DNA from: CBDAQA01 sp965198865
Lineage (GTDB): Bacteria; Planctomycetota; Phycisphaerae; Tepidisphaerales; Tepidisphaeraceae
Assembly (NCBI GenBank): GCA_965198865.1
Contig: CBDAQA010000018.1
Coordinates: forward strand, 310,001-374,000
Direction: 5' to 3'
Length of the DNA: 64,000 bases
Below, piece by piece: positions 41,417 to 49,980 of the stretch. The position numbers and the translations under genes were made by a program. The notes beneath the pieces are model-generated. The model was not told the DNA's origin, did not search any database, and worked only from the letters and a program-made list of their open reading frames with translations. Each line of letters opens with the position of its first letter. Positions within the stretch are counted from its first letter, which is position 1.

Positions 41417-43972
41417 ATGATCCACCCGCGCCAACCGGCCATGACCCTGACCGTGCTGTTGGCCCTCGCGACGGTCGCCCGCGCCGCCCCGGCGGTCCCT
41501 AACCGCGAACCGCTGTTGGCGACGCCGTTCGTCCCGCTGCCGCTGGGCAGCGTGCGTCCGGCCGGCTGGCTGCTGACCGAGCTCGAACTGCAGCGCGACG
41601 GCCTGACCGGTCACGCCGAGCAGGTGATACCCAGGCTCGGCCCCGACAGCGGCTGGCTCGGCGGCACCGGCAGGGAGGCCGAGAGCTGGGAGAAGGGGCC
41701 CTACTACGTGAAGGGGCTCGTCGCCCTCGCCTACACGCTGGACGATGCGGGACTGAAGGCCAAGGCGCAGAAGTGGCTCGACTGGTCGCTGGCGAGCCAA
41801 CAGCCCGACGGTTCCTTCGGCCCGAGGTCGAACAACGACTGGTGGCCGCGGATGGTGATGACCTACGCCCTGCGCGACTATGCCGAGGCGACCGGCGACC
41901 CGCGCGTGGTGCCGATGCTGCAGCGGTACCTGGCCCACGTCGCCGCCAACCTGCCGCGCCGCCCGCTCCAGCAATGGGGCAAGGCCCGCGCCGGCGACCT
42001 GATCGACACCGCGTTCTGGGTCTTTAACCGCACCGGCGACCCCGCCATGCTCGCCGCGGCCGACGCGCTGCACGCCCAGGCGTACGACTGGTCCGACATC
42101 TTCACCCGCAGCCGGTTCCTGGAGTTCGGCCGCGACTTCATGCCCAAGCACGCGGTGAACGTCACCCAGGCGTTGAAGCTGCCGCCGGTGTGGTACCAGC
42201 GGTCGAGGGCCGACGCCGACCGCGACGCGTTCGCCGCCGGCATGGTCCACCTGCTGGCCGGCACAACGATGCCGCTGGCCGTCCCCACGGGCACCGAGTG
42301 CCTGTCGGGCCGGTCGGCGGCGCAGGGCGTCGAGACCTGCACGGTCGTCGAGCAGATGCTCAGCGACGAGACGGCCGTCGCGATCCTCGGCACCCCCGCG
42401 ATCGCCGACCAGCTGGAGCGCACCGCCTACAACGCCCTGCCCGGCGCGATGACGCGCGACCTCAAGCTCTACAAGTACTACACGCCGACCAACCAGGTGG
42501 CGGCCACCGAGGGGAAGCAGGGGTTCAACCAGGACTACGGCGACGGCCTGCTCCCCGGGCCCGTCTCGGGCTTCCCGTGCTGCTGCTACAACCTGCACAT
42601 GGGCTGGCCGATGCTGGTCCAGCACGCCTGGATGGCCACCGGTGTTGGTGGACTGGCAGCGATCGTCTACGGCCCCACGACGGTCCACGCCACGCTGCCA
42701 GCCGCTGGCGAGGTGACGATAGCAGAGGCGACTAACTACCCGTTCGATGACGCCGTCCATCTAAAGCTGTCGCTCGCCCACGCTGCCACGTTCCCCCTGA
42801 AGCTGCGCATTCCCGCCTGGTGCGTCGGCCCGTCTGTCACGGTAAACGGCCAGTCCGATACGAAGACGATCCCGGGCACGTTTGCCACGATCACCCGCCA
42901 GTGGACCGACGGCGACCGCGTCGACCTGGTCCTGCCGATGCCGCTGTCCACGATGGCCGGCGTGAACAGGTCGGTCTCCATCGCGCGTGGCCCGCTCGTG
43001 TTCTCGCTGAGGATGCCGGAGCAGCCCAGGGTGCTCAAGCCAGGCCCCGACGGGTTCGTGCAGCTGCAGATCACCTCGCCCGACCCGTGGAACGTCGCTC
43101 TCAATGTCGACCCCGCGCACCCCGACGCCACCGTGCAGGTGCACACGGCCGAGATGCCGGCGGGCACGCCGTTCCAGCCGGATGCCAGCCCGGTGTCGCT
43201 GACGGTGCCGGCTCGGCTGGTGCCGTCGTGGGGCATGGCCTGGACCGGCCGGGCGGCCGAGGACCCGCCGGTGAGCCCGGTCGCATCGGTTGAGCCGGAG
43301 CGCACCGTCACGCTGGTCCCGTACGGTTCGCAGACGCTGCGCGTCACCGCCTTCCCGCGCCTCGGCACGCCCGGCGCATCGGCGGTCTCGTACCGATCAG
43401 ACTTCAACAACGTCGACCTGCCCGACTGGGTGCTGTACGGCGGCGGCTGGTTCGCCCGCGACGGCGTGCTCCACGCGGCGCACAACACCGGCAACGGGTT
43501 CGGCACCGCCGGCATGAAGGCGGTCGCCAGCGGCACCGACTTCGCGGACCTCGTGTGCGACGCCGACGTGACCCCCGCCGAGTCCGGCGACGCCGGCCTG
43601 ATCTTCCGCGTCGCCCACCCCGCGATCGGCCCCAACGCGTTCGACGGCTACTACGCCGGCGTCAGCGCCCACGACGGCCGCGTCGTGATCGGCCGGTGCT
43701 CCGCCGCCAATCAATGGACGCCATTGGCAACGGGCAAGGCCGACGTACCCGCCGGCCGACCGGTTCACCTGCGGGTGGTCGCCGTCGGCCCCGACCTTCA
43801 GCTGTTCGTCGGCCAGACGGACGCGCCCGCCCTGACAGCGACCGACGCCACGTTCCAGCGCGGGGCGATCGGCGTCCGGCAGTACATGACGGACGGGAAG
43901 GGCGCGTCGGCCGCGTTCGCGCACGTGACGGTTGTCCGGCCTGTCGCGACCACGCGCCCGGCCGGCGGGTGA
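41417..43972 (+). CDS. GH127-family glycoside hydrolase with C-terminal lectin-like domain
   Basis: 851 residues; the start could be 41417 or the ATG at 41441, both giving a signal peptide (LTVLLALATVARAAPA). The catalytic part matches the DUF1680/GH127 beta-L-arabinofuranosidase family. It has WLGGTGREAESWEKGPYYVKG, the conserved Glu and Cys in GVETCTVVEQMLSDE (about 304) and the cysteine cluster FPCCCYNLHMGWP (about 385) that binds zinc with the nucleophile cysteine. Residues about 657-845 form a further beta-sandwich (DLPDWVLYGGGWFARDGVLH, SGDAGLIFRVAHP) of the LamG/3-keto-glycoside-hydrolase type, probably sugar binding. Exported; acts on arabinose-type plant or algal glycans. Confidence 0.88.
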   Translation: MIHPRQPAMTLTVLLALATVARAAPAVPNREPLLATPFVPLPLGSVRPAGWLLTELELQRDGLTGHAEQVIPRLGPDSGWLGGTGREAESWEKGPYYVKGLVALAYTLDDAGLKAKAQKWLDWSLASQQPDGSFGPRSNNDWWPRMVMTYALRDYAEATGDPRVVPMLQRYLAHVAANLPRRPLQQWGKARAGDLIDTAFWVFNRTGDPAMLAAADALHAQAYDWSDIFTRSRFLEFGRDFMPKHAVNVTQALKLPPVWYQRSRADADRDAFAAGMVHLLAGTTMPLAVPTGTECLSGRSAAQGVETCTVVEQMLSDETAVAILGTPAIADQLERTAYNALPGAMTRDLKLYKYYTPTNQVAATEGKQGFNQDYGDGLLPGPVSGFPCCCYNLHMGWPMLVQHAWMATGVGGLAAIVYGPTTVHATLPAAGEVTIAEATNYPFDDAVHLKLSLAHAATFPLKLRIPAWCVGPSVTVNGQSDTKTIPGTFATITRQWTDGDRVDLVLPMPLSTMAGVNRSVSIARGPLVFSLRMPEQPRVLKPGPDGFVQLQITSPDPWNVALNVDPAHPDATVQVHTAEMPAGTPFQPDASPVSLTVPARLVPSWGMAWTGRAAEDPPVSPVASVEPERTVTLVPYGSQTLRVTAFPRLGTPGASAVSYRSDFNNVDLPDWVLYGGGWFARDGVLHAAHNTGNGFGTAGMKAVASGTDFADLVCDADVTPAESGDAGLIFRVAHPAIGPNAFDGYYAGVSAHDGRVVIGRCSAANQWTPLATGKADVPAGRPVHLRVVAVGPDLQLFVGQTDAPALTATDATFQRGAIGVRQYMTDGKGASAAFAHVTVVRPVATTRPAGG

Positions 43973-44038
43973 CCGTTTAGCGACGGCCCGGAGGGCCGGC
44001 TACAGTTGATGCCGGCCCTCCGGGCCGTCGCTAAACGG
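43973..44038. repeat. Perfect 28-bp inverted repeat, family A
   Basis: Arms 43973-44000 and 44011-44038 are exactly complementary, with a ten-base loop. The ends read CCGTTTAGCG...CGCTAAACGG. It begins at the base after the GH127 stop and ends 15 bases before the pseudopilin start. It may act as a terminator-like hairpin, without a T-tract. Confidence 0.93.
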
Positions 44039-44053
44039 AGAGTCGGCAACGCC

Positions 44054-44572
44054 ATGTTTCAACCCGTTCGACATCCACGTCACCGCGCGTTCACGCTGAT
44101 CGAGATGACGGCGGTGTTGGCGCTGATGGCCGTGCTGGCGGGGACGGCGATGGTGCTGCTGGCGGGGCCGCGCAGGCGGGCGTCGGCGGCGGATGCGGTG
44201 GAGCAGGTGGCGTTCGCCGATCACCAGGTTCGACAGGCGGCGCTGGCCGGCGATCAGCCCATGGTGCTGGTGATCGACCTGGCGGCGGGGCGGCTCTCGC
44301 GCTCGGTCGACGACACGGCGGGCACCACGCTGGCAGAGCTGCCGGCGGGGGTGCGGGTGTCGCGGGTGATCGTGGGTGGCGAGGCGATCGACTTTGGCCA
44401 GGCGCGGGTGGCGGTGTCGGCGGCGGGGCGGAGCCGGTCGTATGCGGTCGGCCTGTCGACGCCGGCGGGGGAGCGGTGGATCGTCGTGGCGGGATTGACC
44501 GGGCAGGCGAGCGACGCGGCAGACGCGGCGGCGGCAGATGCGGTGGTCAACGTCACGCGAGTCGCACCCTGA
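44054..44572 (+). CDS. Type II secretion pseudopilin-like protein (GspH type)
   Basis: 172 residues from the ATG at 44054. The prepilin signal is HRAFTLIEMTAVLALMAVLAGTAMVLLAG: basic leader, a residue before F-T-L-I-E, and the +5 glutamate required for assembly. The leader ends in Ala-Phe rather than Gly-Phe, which is less usual for the peptidase site. The C-terminal beta domain (LVIDLAAGRLSRSVD, VRVSRVIVGGEAIDFGQARV, ERWIVVAGLTG) resembles GspH/FimT. No other secretion genes are adjacent. An in-frame start at 44006 lies within the repeat. Confidence 0.78.
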   Translation: MFQPVRHPRHRAFTLIEMTAVLALMAVLAGTAMVLLAGPRRRASAADAVEQVAFADHQVRQAALAGDQPMVLVIDLAAGRLSRSVDDTAGTTLAELPAGVRVSRVIVGGEAIDFGQARVAVSAAGRSRSYAVGLSTPAGERWIVVAGLTGQASDAADAAAADAVVNVTRVAP

Positions 44573-44735
44573 GACCACGGATGAGCTCGGTGGGACTGGC
44601 ATCATTCAGTCCCAAGGCGTGTCCCGTCCGGAAGCCGATGTCAGAAATAAGGTTGAAGCGGAATCCGAATGGGTGGGACGGGCCGAGAACCGTCCCATTT
44701 CGTCCCAAATCGTCCCACGCGGTCTGCGACCGGCT

Positions 44736-45947
44736 TCAGTGGTTGGCGGCGTACTTCGAGGGGCTTGCCTGGAACTTCTCGCGGCAGGTGTCGGAGCAGA
44801 AGTAGAAGGTGCGGCCGTTCGTGCTGGCCCGCAGCGTGGATGGGTTGACGGCCACGCGCATGTGGCAGACGGGGTCGACGACCACCTCCGCGGCAGGCTG
44901 CGTGGCGGCGCGCCGGCCGACGGCGACGAGGCCGTGGCCGCCGGGGGGGTTGGTGCTGAGCGACTCGACGTAGGCGACGAGGTCGGCGGTCTGGGCGTCG
45001 TCGAGGTGGCCGCGGTAGCTGGGCATGGTGTTGAGGTAGCCGGCGACGACCTTGGCGGCCGGGTTGGCGATCGACTCGTGCAGGTAGGCCTCGTCGGCCC
45101 AGACCGTGCGGCCGTCGGTCAGTCGGACCATCGAGTTGAAGACCGACGCGAGCGGCGGCGCGACCCGCGGCTGGGCGTGGCACGCCATGCAGCCCATGGC
45201 GGCGTAGAGCTGGTGGCCGCGCCCGACGGCGTCGGTGCCGGTGGTCGCAGGGGCGGGGGCGAGCAACTCGTTGTTGGCAAGTCCGGGGAGGTCGACGGCC
45301 AGGCGGGCGAGGGCGTCGGGGTCGGTGGAGTCGTAGATGCCGCGGACGTGGCCTGCGGCGTCGACGAGCAGGAACAGGGTGCTGTGGAGGATGGGGTTGT
45401 CGGCGTCGCCGCTGGGCTCGACGGTGACGCGCATGCCCTTCACCTCGGCGGCGAGGCCGGCGGGGTTGGTGCTCATCAGCCGCCAGCGCGGGTCGGGGTC
45501 GCCCCAGCTGTCGGCGTAGGCCGCCAGGACGGCGGGGGTGTCGTGGGCGGGGTCGACGCTGAACGAGACGAACCGCACATCCGGCGACCGCACCTGCTGG
45601 CGGAGCAGGGACATCTTCGCGGTCATCGTCGGGCAGGCGGTGGTGCAGGTGGTGAAGATGAAGTCGGCCACGTACGGGTGGCCGCGCAGGTCGCGATCGG
45701 TGGCGGGGCGGTTCGTCTGGTCGGTGAAGGCGAAGGGCGGGGCGTCCCACAGGATCGGCAGGTCGGCGGGGTTCGTGGCCGGCGGGACGTTGCCGATCAG
45801 CGCCGTGGCCAGCGGCGCGGGGCGGTCGCGGTTCAGGTTCAGGTGGACGAGGGCGATGCCCGACACGAGGGCGACCCATACGACGCAGACCGTGGCCGCG
45901 CTGAGCCACAGCAGCCGCCCGCTCACCAAACGCTTCGCCTCGACCAT
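44736..45947 (-). CDS. SCO1/SenC - cytochrome c - YHS fusion protein
   Basis: 403 residues from the ATG at 45947. One membrane anchor (about 11-33) is followed by three domains. First is a SCO1/SenC copper chaperone with CTTAC (Cys101, Cys105) and the third copper ligand His188 in NPILHSTLFLLVD. Second is a cytochrome c with CMACH (253-257) and a likely axial Met308 in LNTMPSY. Third is a C-terminal YHS domain with VDPVCHMRV and FCSDTCREKF (Cys361, Cys384, Cys388). SCO proteins deliver copper to cytochrome oxidase. The heme and YHS metal site in the same chain suggest coupled copper reduction and transfer; that is inference. Confidence 0.88.
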   Translation of the reverse strand: MVEAKRLVSGRLLWLSAATVCVVWVALVSGIALVHLNLNRDRPAPLATALIGNVPPATNPADLPILWDAPPFAFTDQTNRPATDRDLRGHPYVADFIFTTCTTACPTMTAKMSLLRQQVRSPDVRFVSFSVDPAHDTPAVLAAYADSWGDPDPRWRLMSTNPAGLAAEVKGMRVTVEPSGDADNPILHSTLFLLVDAAGHVRGIYDSTDPDALARLAVDLPGLANNELLAPAPATTGTDAVGRGHQLYAAMGCMACHAQPRVAPPLASVFNSMVRLTDGRTVWADEAYLHESIANPAAKVVAGYLNTMPSYRGHLDDAQTADLVAYVESLSTNPPGGHGLVAVGRRAATQPAAEVVVDPVCHMRVAVNPSTLRASTNGRTFYFCSDTCREKFQASPSKYAANH

Positions 45948-45985
45948 CGGCCCATCATAGGGTCGGCGGTCGCCTCGGCAGAAAG

Positions 45986-46120
45986 GAAGGCGGCCACGAA
46001 CGGCACGACGGAGCACGAATCAGAAGGGGTCATCCACGAAGGGGCACGAAGGGACACGAAGAAGAGCAAAAGCTCGGTTGTCTCTGTTGCCCCGCATTTC
46101 TTCGTGTCCCTTCGTGGACA
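45986..46120. repeat. CACGAAGG-type inverted repeat with half a family E element
   Basis: ACGAAGGGACACGAAGAA (about 46045-46062) pairs with TTCTTCGTGTCCCTTCGT (about 46098-46116). The left arm carries an additional GGGCACGAA unit. Immediately before (45988-46018) is GGCCACGAACGGCACGACGG, similar to a left arm of the family E element at 15063. No gene lies in the 283-base gap before osmC. Confidence 0.75.
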
Positions 46121-46230
46121 ACTCCTCCGCATTCGGGGCCACCCTCTCGCCCCGGCCCGGTCCGGTCTACAATCCGCCCCTCGCGGTCGATGTCGGCGGC
46201 GGGGGACAGTAATCACGACGGAGAACGACC

Positions 46231-46659
46231 ATGCCGGTGCGAAAGAGCGAAGCGCAGTGGAGCGGGGACCTGAAGAGCGGCGGCGGGACGATGAAGCTGG
46301 GGAGCGGGGCGTACGAGGGGAAGTACACGTTCAAGAGCCGGATGGAGGACGGCTCCGGCACCAACCCCGAGGAGCTGATCGCCGCCGCCCACGCGGGGTG
46401 TTACTCGATGGCCCTGTCGCACATGCTCAGCGAGGGGGGCCACCCGCCGACGAAGATCCACACGTCGGCCCAGGTCGACTTCGGGCCGGTGCCGGGCGGG
46501 TTCTCGATCAACAAGATCACGCTGACCGTTGAGGGGTCGGTGCCCGGCATCGACGCGGCGAAGTTCAAGGAGCTGGCCGAGCAGGCCAAGGCCGGCTGCC
46601 CGGTCAGCAAGGCGCTGGCGGCCGTGCCGGAGATCGTGCTGAACGCGAAGCTGATCTGA
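46231..46659 (+). CDS. osmC: OsmC-family peroxidase
   Basis: 142 residues, family length. The reactive-cysteine motifs are present: ELIAAAHAGCYSMALSHML (about Cys57) and EQAKAGCPVSKAL (about Cys129), with the N-terminal Arg/Glu region. OsmC/Ohr proteins reduce organic hydroperoxides using thiols such as dihydrolipoamide or low-molecular-weight thiols. The sequence is closer to OsmC than Ohr by its start (VRKSEAQWSGDLKSGGGTM). It is convergent with bshB1, a bacillithiol synthesis gene, which fits a thiol-redox theme. Confidence 0.92.
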   Translation: MPVRKSEAQWSGDLKSGGGTMKLGSGAYEGKYTFKSRMEDGSGTNPEELIAAAHAGCYSMALSHMLSEGGHPPTKIHTSAQVDFGPVPGGFSINKITLTVEGSVPGIDAAKFKELAEQAKAGCPVSKALAAVPEIVLNAKLI

Positions 46660-46734
46660 ACCCGTGAAGCGTGAAGACGTGAAACGTGAGGTGTTGTCCG
46701 CCACACGTTTCACGTCTGCACGGGTTTAGATCAG
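46651..46734. repeat. Inverted repeat spanning both stop codons of osmC and bshB1
   Basis: CTGATCTGAACCCGTG...AGACGTGAAACGTG on the left pairs with CACGTTTCACGTCT...CACGGGTTTAGATCAG on the right. The left arm has eight extra bases (AAGCGTGA). The last codons of each convergent gene, CTG ATC stop, lie inside the arms, so both proteins end in Leu-Ile. It may act as a bidirectional terminator. Confidence 0.85.
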
Positions 46735-47400
46735 CTGGTCCAGCCCGCCGAACCCCAGCATCTCGTGGGTGAAGAACGGCTCGGCGTAGGCGGTGCCGAT
46801 GCGGCTGCCGAAGTAGGCGGTGACGTTGCGAACCATCTCCGGGACGTGGCCGCTGGCGCCGACGAACTGGCTCGGGTAGCACTGGACCGCCTCGATCTTG
46901 CGGTCGATGTGGTCGCTGATGTCGACGCAGAAGTTGGGCGTGAAGTTCATCCGCAGGTGGGTGCAGAAGTAGTAGATCACCCGCTTGGGGTGCCACGGCT
47001 GGCCGGGGATGTCGGTCTTGCTCAGCTTCGCGTCGAACCGGGCATCCTCGGCGATCCGGGTCACGGCCACGTGGTCGGGGTGGGCGTCGGTCGGGTAGGG
47101 GGCGAAGACCCAGTTGGGCCGGTGGACGCGGATGACGGCCGCGAGCCTGTGGCGGGCGTCGATCGTGTGCTGCACCTCGCGATTCTTCAGGCCCAGGCAC
47201 GACCGCTCGACGCCGAGCACCTTGGCGGCGGCCGCCTTCTCGCGGGCGCGGATCTCGATCGACCCGTGCGGGGTCGGCTCGCCGTCGGTCATGTCGCAGA
47301 TGTGGACCGTGTGGCCCTGCGACGCGAGCTTGAGGATCGTCCCGCCCATGCCCAGCTCGGCGTCGTCGGGGTGGGGGGCGCAGATGAGGATGGATGCCAT
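46726..47400 (-). CDS. bshB1: BshB1-type LmbE-family N-acetylglucosaminyl-malate deacetylase
   Basis: 224 residues from the ATG at 47400. The zinc motif APHPDDAELGMGG (His10, Asp12, Asp13) at the start and the second histidine motif DAHPDHVAV are diagnostic for LmbE/PIG-L deacetylases. The whole sequence (DMTDGEPTPHGSIEIRAREK, LGLKNREVQ) is close to BshB1. That enzyme removes acetyl from GlcNAc-malate during bacillithiol synthesis. BshA and BshC are not in the window. The longer frame to 47661 crosses into the divergent gene. Confidence 0.88.
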   Translation of the reverse strand: MASILICAPHPDDAELGMGGTILKLASQGHTVHICDMTDGEPTPHGSIEIRAREKAAAAKVLGVERSCLGLKNREVQHTIDARHRLAAVIRVHRPNWVFAPYPTDAHPDHVAVTRIAEDARFDAKLSKTDIPGQPWHPKRVIYYFCTHLRMNFTPNFCVDISDHIDRKIEAVQCYPSQFVGASGHVPEMVRNVTAYFGSRIGTAYAEPFFTHEMLGFGGLDQLI

Positions 47401-47476
47401 GCCCGCAGTGTAGGCGGCGTTCCCCGACGCCCCCGGATCGCTTGCCCGGCGTACCGTTCCTGGTAAAACCGCGGTG

Positions 47477-48178
47477 ATGAAGCCTCGCCGTACTGCCGTC
47501 TCCCTGTTGCTGGCCGCCGCGTCGTTCGCCGTCGCGCCGGCCAAGCCCGCCCATCTGGTCCTCGCCGACCGGATGGTGGCCGACGTCAAGCCGGCCAACA
47601 ACATGTACGCCAACGGGACCGCCACCGTCACCTGGGCCGGGGTACACGGCAAGACGCTCACCTACAACAAGAGCGACTGCACCACGTTCGTCACGGCGCT
47701 GCTCAAGACCGGCTACGGGTTCACGTCCGAGCAGTTCGAGACGTGGTTCCACAGCACCTCGCCCGCCGTGACCACCTACTACAGCGCCGCCCTGGCCAAC
47801 AGCGGGCTGCAGGGGTTCAAGCAGATCGCCAAGGTGCAGCCGGGCGACCTGCTGATCAGCAAGTACGTCTCGTCGACCACCGGTGCCGCGGGCCACATGA
47901 TGGTGGTCGACGCCGCCCCGGTGCTGGTGTCGACCAGCGCGACGCAGCGGACGTTCAACGTGACGGTGGTCGACTGCACCGGCTCGCCGCACTACGCCGA
48001 CACGCGCGTGAAGCCGCAGTCGGGTGCCGGCCGCGGCACGATGCGGGTTTACACCGACCTGTCGGGCAACCTGCTCACCTGGGGCTGGGGCACGGGGACG
48101 CCCTACGCCGCCGCCGATCGGCCGATCACGTTCGCGAAGGTGCCTTCGGTCAACCGCATGGCGACGGCGTCGCGATGA
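47477..48178 (+). CDS. Secreted NlpC/P60-like cysteine peptidase-fold protein
   Basis: 233 residues from the ATG at 47477 (a GTG at 47474 is in frame). A signal peptide (TAVSLLLAAASFAVAPAKPA) is present. The core has KSDCTTFVTALLKTGYG with a Cys at the head of a helix, then KVQPGDLLISKY and GAAGHMMVVDAAP with a His on a strand. This is the order of Cys and His in NlpC/P60 and CHAP enzymes. A third polar residue may be the His in SPHYADTRVK. These usually cut peptide cross-bridges of peptidoglycan. Assignment is by motif order only. Confidence 0.65.
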   Translation: MKPRRTAVSLLLAAASFAVAPAKPAHLVLADRMVADVKPANNMYANGTATVTWAGVHGKTLTYNKSDCTTFVTALLKTGYGFTSEQFETWFHSTSPAVTTYYSAALANSGLQGFKQIAKVQPGDLLISKYVSSTTGAAGHMMVVDAAPVLVSTSATQRTFNVTVVDCTGSPHYADTRVKPQSGAGRGTMRVYTDLSGNLLTWGWGTGTPYAAADRPITFAKVPSVNRMATASR

Positions 48179-48215
48179 GGGTCCGCGCGGGCTCCCGCCC
48201 GCGGCTTGAATCGGC

Positions 48216-49964
48216 TCATGCCGCCGAACGCTTCTCTTCCGACGACGTGTCGGCCGCCGCTGCCCGGGTGGCGAGGGCGTCAGCCCGTTCCCTTGCGGCG
48301 CGAATGGGTCGCAGCAGGTTGTCCAGCCATTGGACGGTCTGGGCGGTCAGGCTCAGGTCGGAGGCCGCGTCGGACCGCCATCGGCTGGACCATCGGACCA
48401 CCCGCCGCTGCGTGTCCCAGCGCAGCACCGCCCACAGCAGCAGGAAGTACATCAGCAGGAACGTCAGGCTCTGCAGCAGGTCGTTCACGCTGACCACGTG
48501 GACGACCAGGTCCTCCACCACGTGGGCGTCGTGCAGCAGGTTCATGTCGAGCCCCTCCCGGCGGTCGGTCAGCCGGTCGATGGCGGGCTGGATGAACGGG
48601 AACCAGATGACGGCCCCGATCGTCAGCGCCCAGCGGACGGGGGCGAACACCGGGCTCGCGCCGCTGAGCCGCCGGCGGACCTCGGCCCGCTGGCGGGCGA
48701 CGGTGTCGGTCAGCGCCGTGCGCAGGGCGGTCGACGCCGCGTCGGCCGGCATGTCCTCCCACAGCCGGCGGCCGGCGTACAGGTCGCTCACCTGCGGGTG
48801 CGTCTGCTGAAGCTGCGCGAACGTGTTCTGCACCAGCGTGGCGACGGGCACGCCGGCCGGGCGGAGGTGGGCGTCGACCACCGCCTCGGCGTCGGGCAGG
48901 GCGGCGACCCGCGCCACGCCCACGTTCCGCCGCACCACGGCCATCACCGGCGTCAGCACCGCGTGGACCAGGTTGACCATCGGCCACCGCGATGATCGTC
49001 CGGCCAGCACCTCGTCGGTCAACGCCAAGCGGGCCGACGGATCGTCCGCCAACGCCGGCAGCGACCGCTCGATCAGCGGCGTGCCGACGCGGTCGGCCAG
49101 GAGTTCCTCGGCCTCCTCCTGCAGCCGCGCCAGCCGCTGCGCCCGGCCCGGAAGGTCCTGCGCCGCCAGCCACGCGCCCAGCGATCGGTCCTGCTGTCGC
49201 CGGGCCAGCACCTGGCCCTGCTTGATGGCCGCGTCGGACCGTTGCTGGTTCAGCTGGTCCCTCAGGTCCGGCAGGTCGAACGCGTCGGGCTGGGTGGCGC
49301 TCAGCAGCCACACGCGCGGCGGGGGGACGTTCAGCGTCCGGCCGATGCGCTCGGCGTAGTCCTCGCGCAGCTCCTCGGGGGCGTTGGGGTCGCCGCCGCT
49401 CATGCGGTCGAGCTGGTCAGCCTTGTTCACGCAGAACAGGAAGTTCGCCGCCGCGTTGCCGGCGGCCACGGCGCGCAGCAGGTCCTGCGGTTGCCGGTCG
49501 GCGTACTTCTCGACCGACTGGACCCACAGCGGGAACAGCATGTGCCGCAGCATCCGCCGGGTGATCTCGACGTGCCCGGCCCAGTGGCTGTCGATGTCCG
49601 GCAGGTCGAGCAGCACCTGCCGGGCGAGCGAGGCCACGCGGTGCGTGACCACGCGGAACTGCCCTGGCACCTCGCGCTGCAGCATCGCCGTCACGGCGGC
49701 GGCCTGGGCCTCGTGCGCGTACGCGGTCACGCCGGCCGTGCCCTCGCCGAAGTTCGAGCTGACGGTGATCTGCTGGCCCACCAGGGCGTTGACCAGCGCG
49801 CTCTTGCCGACGTCCTTCCCGCCGATGAAGCCGACCAGGTAGAAGCCCGTCTCGGACAGCGCCGCGTCGGCCAGGGTCGGGCCGTTGTCGCTCATCAGGT
49901 CCGGCGCGGGCGCGCCGGTCAGCTGCATCGTGTCGCGGACGAGCTGTTCCAGTTCGGGGGTCAT
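48216..49964 (-). CDS. Membrane-associated GTPase (second of a pair)
   Basis: 582 residues from the ATG at 49964. A P-loop GTPase domain has G1 GFIGGKDVGKSALVNAL (about 45-61), a switch region EGTAGVTAYAHEA, G3 DLPDIDSHW and G4 FCVNKADQLD. After a helical region come two or three hydrophobic segments near the C-terminus (WALTIGAVIWFPFIQPAI; LTFLLMYFLLLWAVLRW). The architecture, GTPase, helices and membrane anchor, recalls dynamin-like or YcjX/Der-like proteins but I recognise no named family. It follows another such GTPase on the same strand. Role in membrane or envelope dynamics is inference. Confidence 0.75.
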   Translation of the reverse strand: MTPELEQLVRDTMQLTGAPAPDLMSDNGPTLADAALSETGFYLVGFIGGKDVGKSALVNALVGQQITVSSNFGEGTAGVTAYAHEAQAAAVTAMLQREVPGQFRVVTHRVASLARQVLLDLPDIDSHWAGHVEITRRMLRHMLFPLWVQSVEKYADRQPQDLLRAVAAGNAAANFLFCVNKADQLDRMSGGDPNAPEELREDYAERIGRTLNVPPPRVWLLSATQPDAFDLPDLRDQLNQQRSDAAIKQGQVLARRQQDRSLGAWLAAQDLPGRAQRLARLQEEAEELLADRVGTPLIERSLPALADDPSARLALTDEVLAGRSSRWPMVNLVHAVLTPVMAVVRRNVGVARVAALPDAEAVVDAHLRPAGVPVATLVQNTFAQLQQTHPQVSDLYAGRRLWEDMPADAASTALRTALTDTVARQRAEVRRRLSGASPVFAPVRWALTIGAVIWFPFIQPAIDRLTDRREGLDMNLLHDAHVVEDLVVHVVSVNDLLQSLTFLLMYFLLLWAVLRWDTQRRVVRWSSRWRSDAASDLSLTAQTVQWLDNLLRPIRAARERADALATRAAAADTSSEEKRSAA

Positions 49965-49980
49965 CGGGGCTCCCGAAGAG

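Noticed and set aside
41075..42760. Upstream extension of the calpain-like frame on the minus strand
   Set aside because: It runs antisense through the GH127 gene and across the perfect hairpin; the signal peptide at 41074 marks the true start.
44690..44725. Three GTCCCA units (GTCCCATTTCGTCCCAAATC...) with a similar pair near 14235-14260
   Set aside because: Possibly a shared binding site, but one copy is in a promoter region and the other lies beyond gene ends; too short and inconsistently placed to claim.
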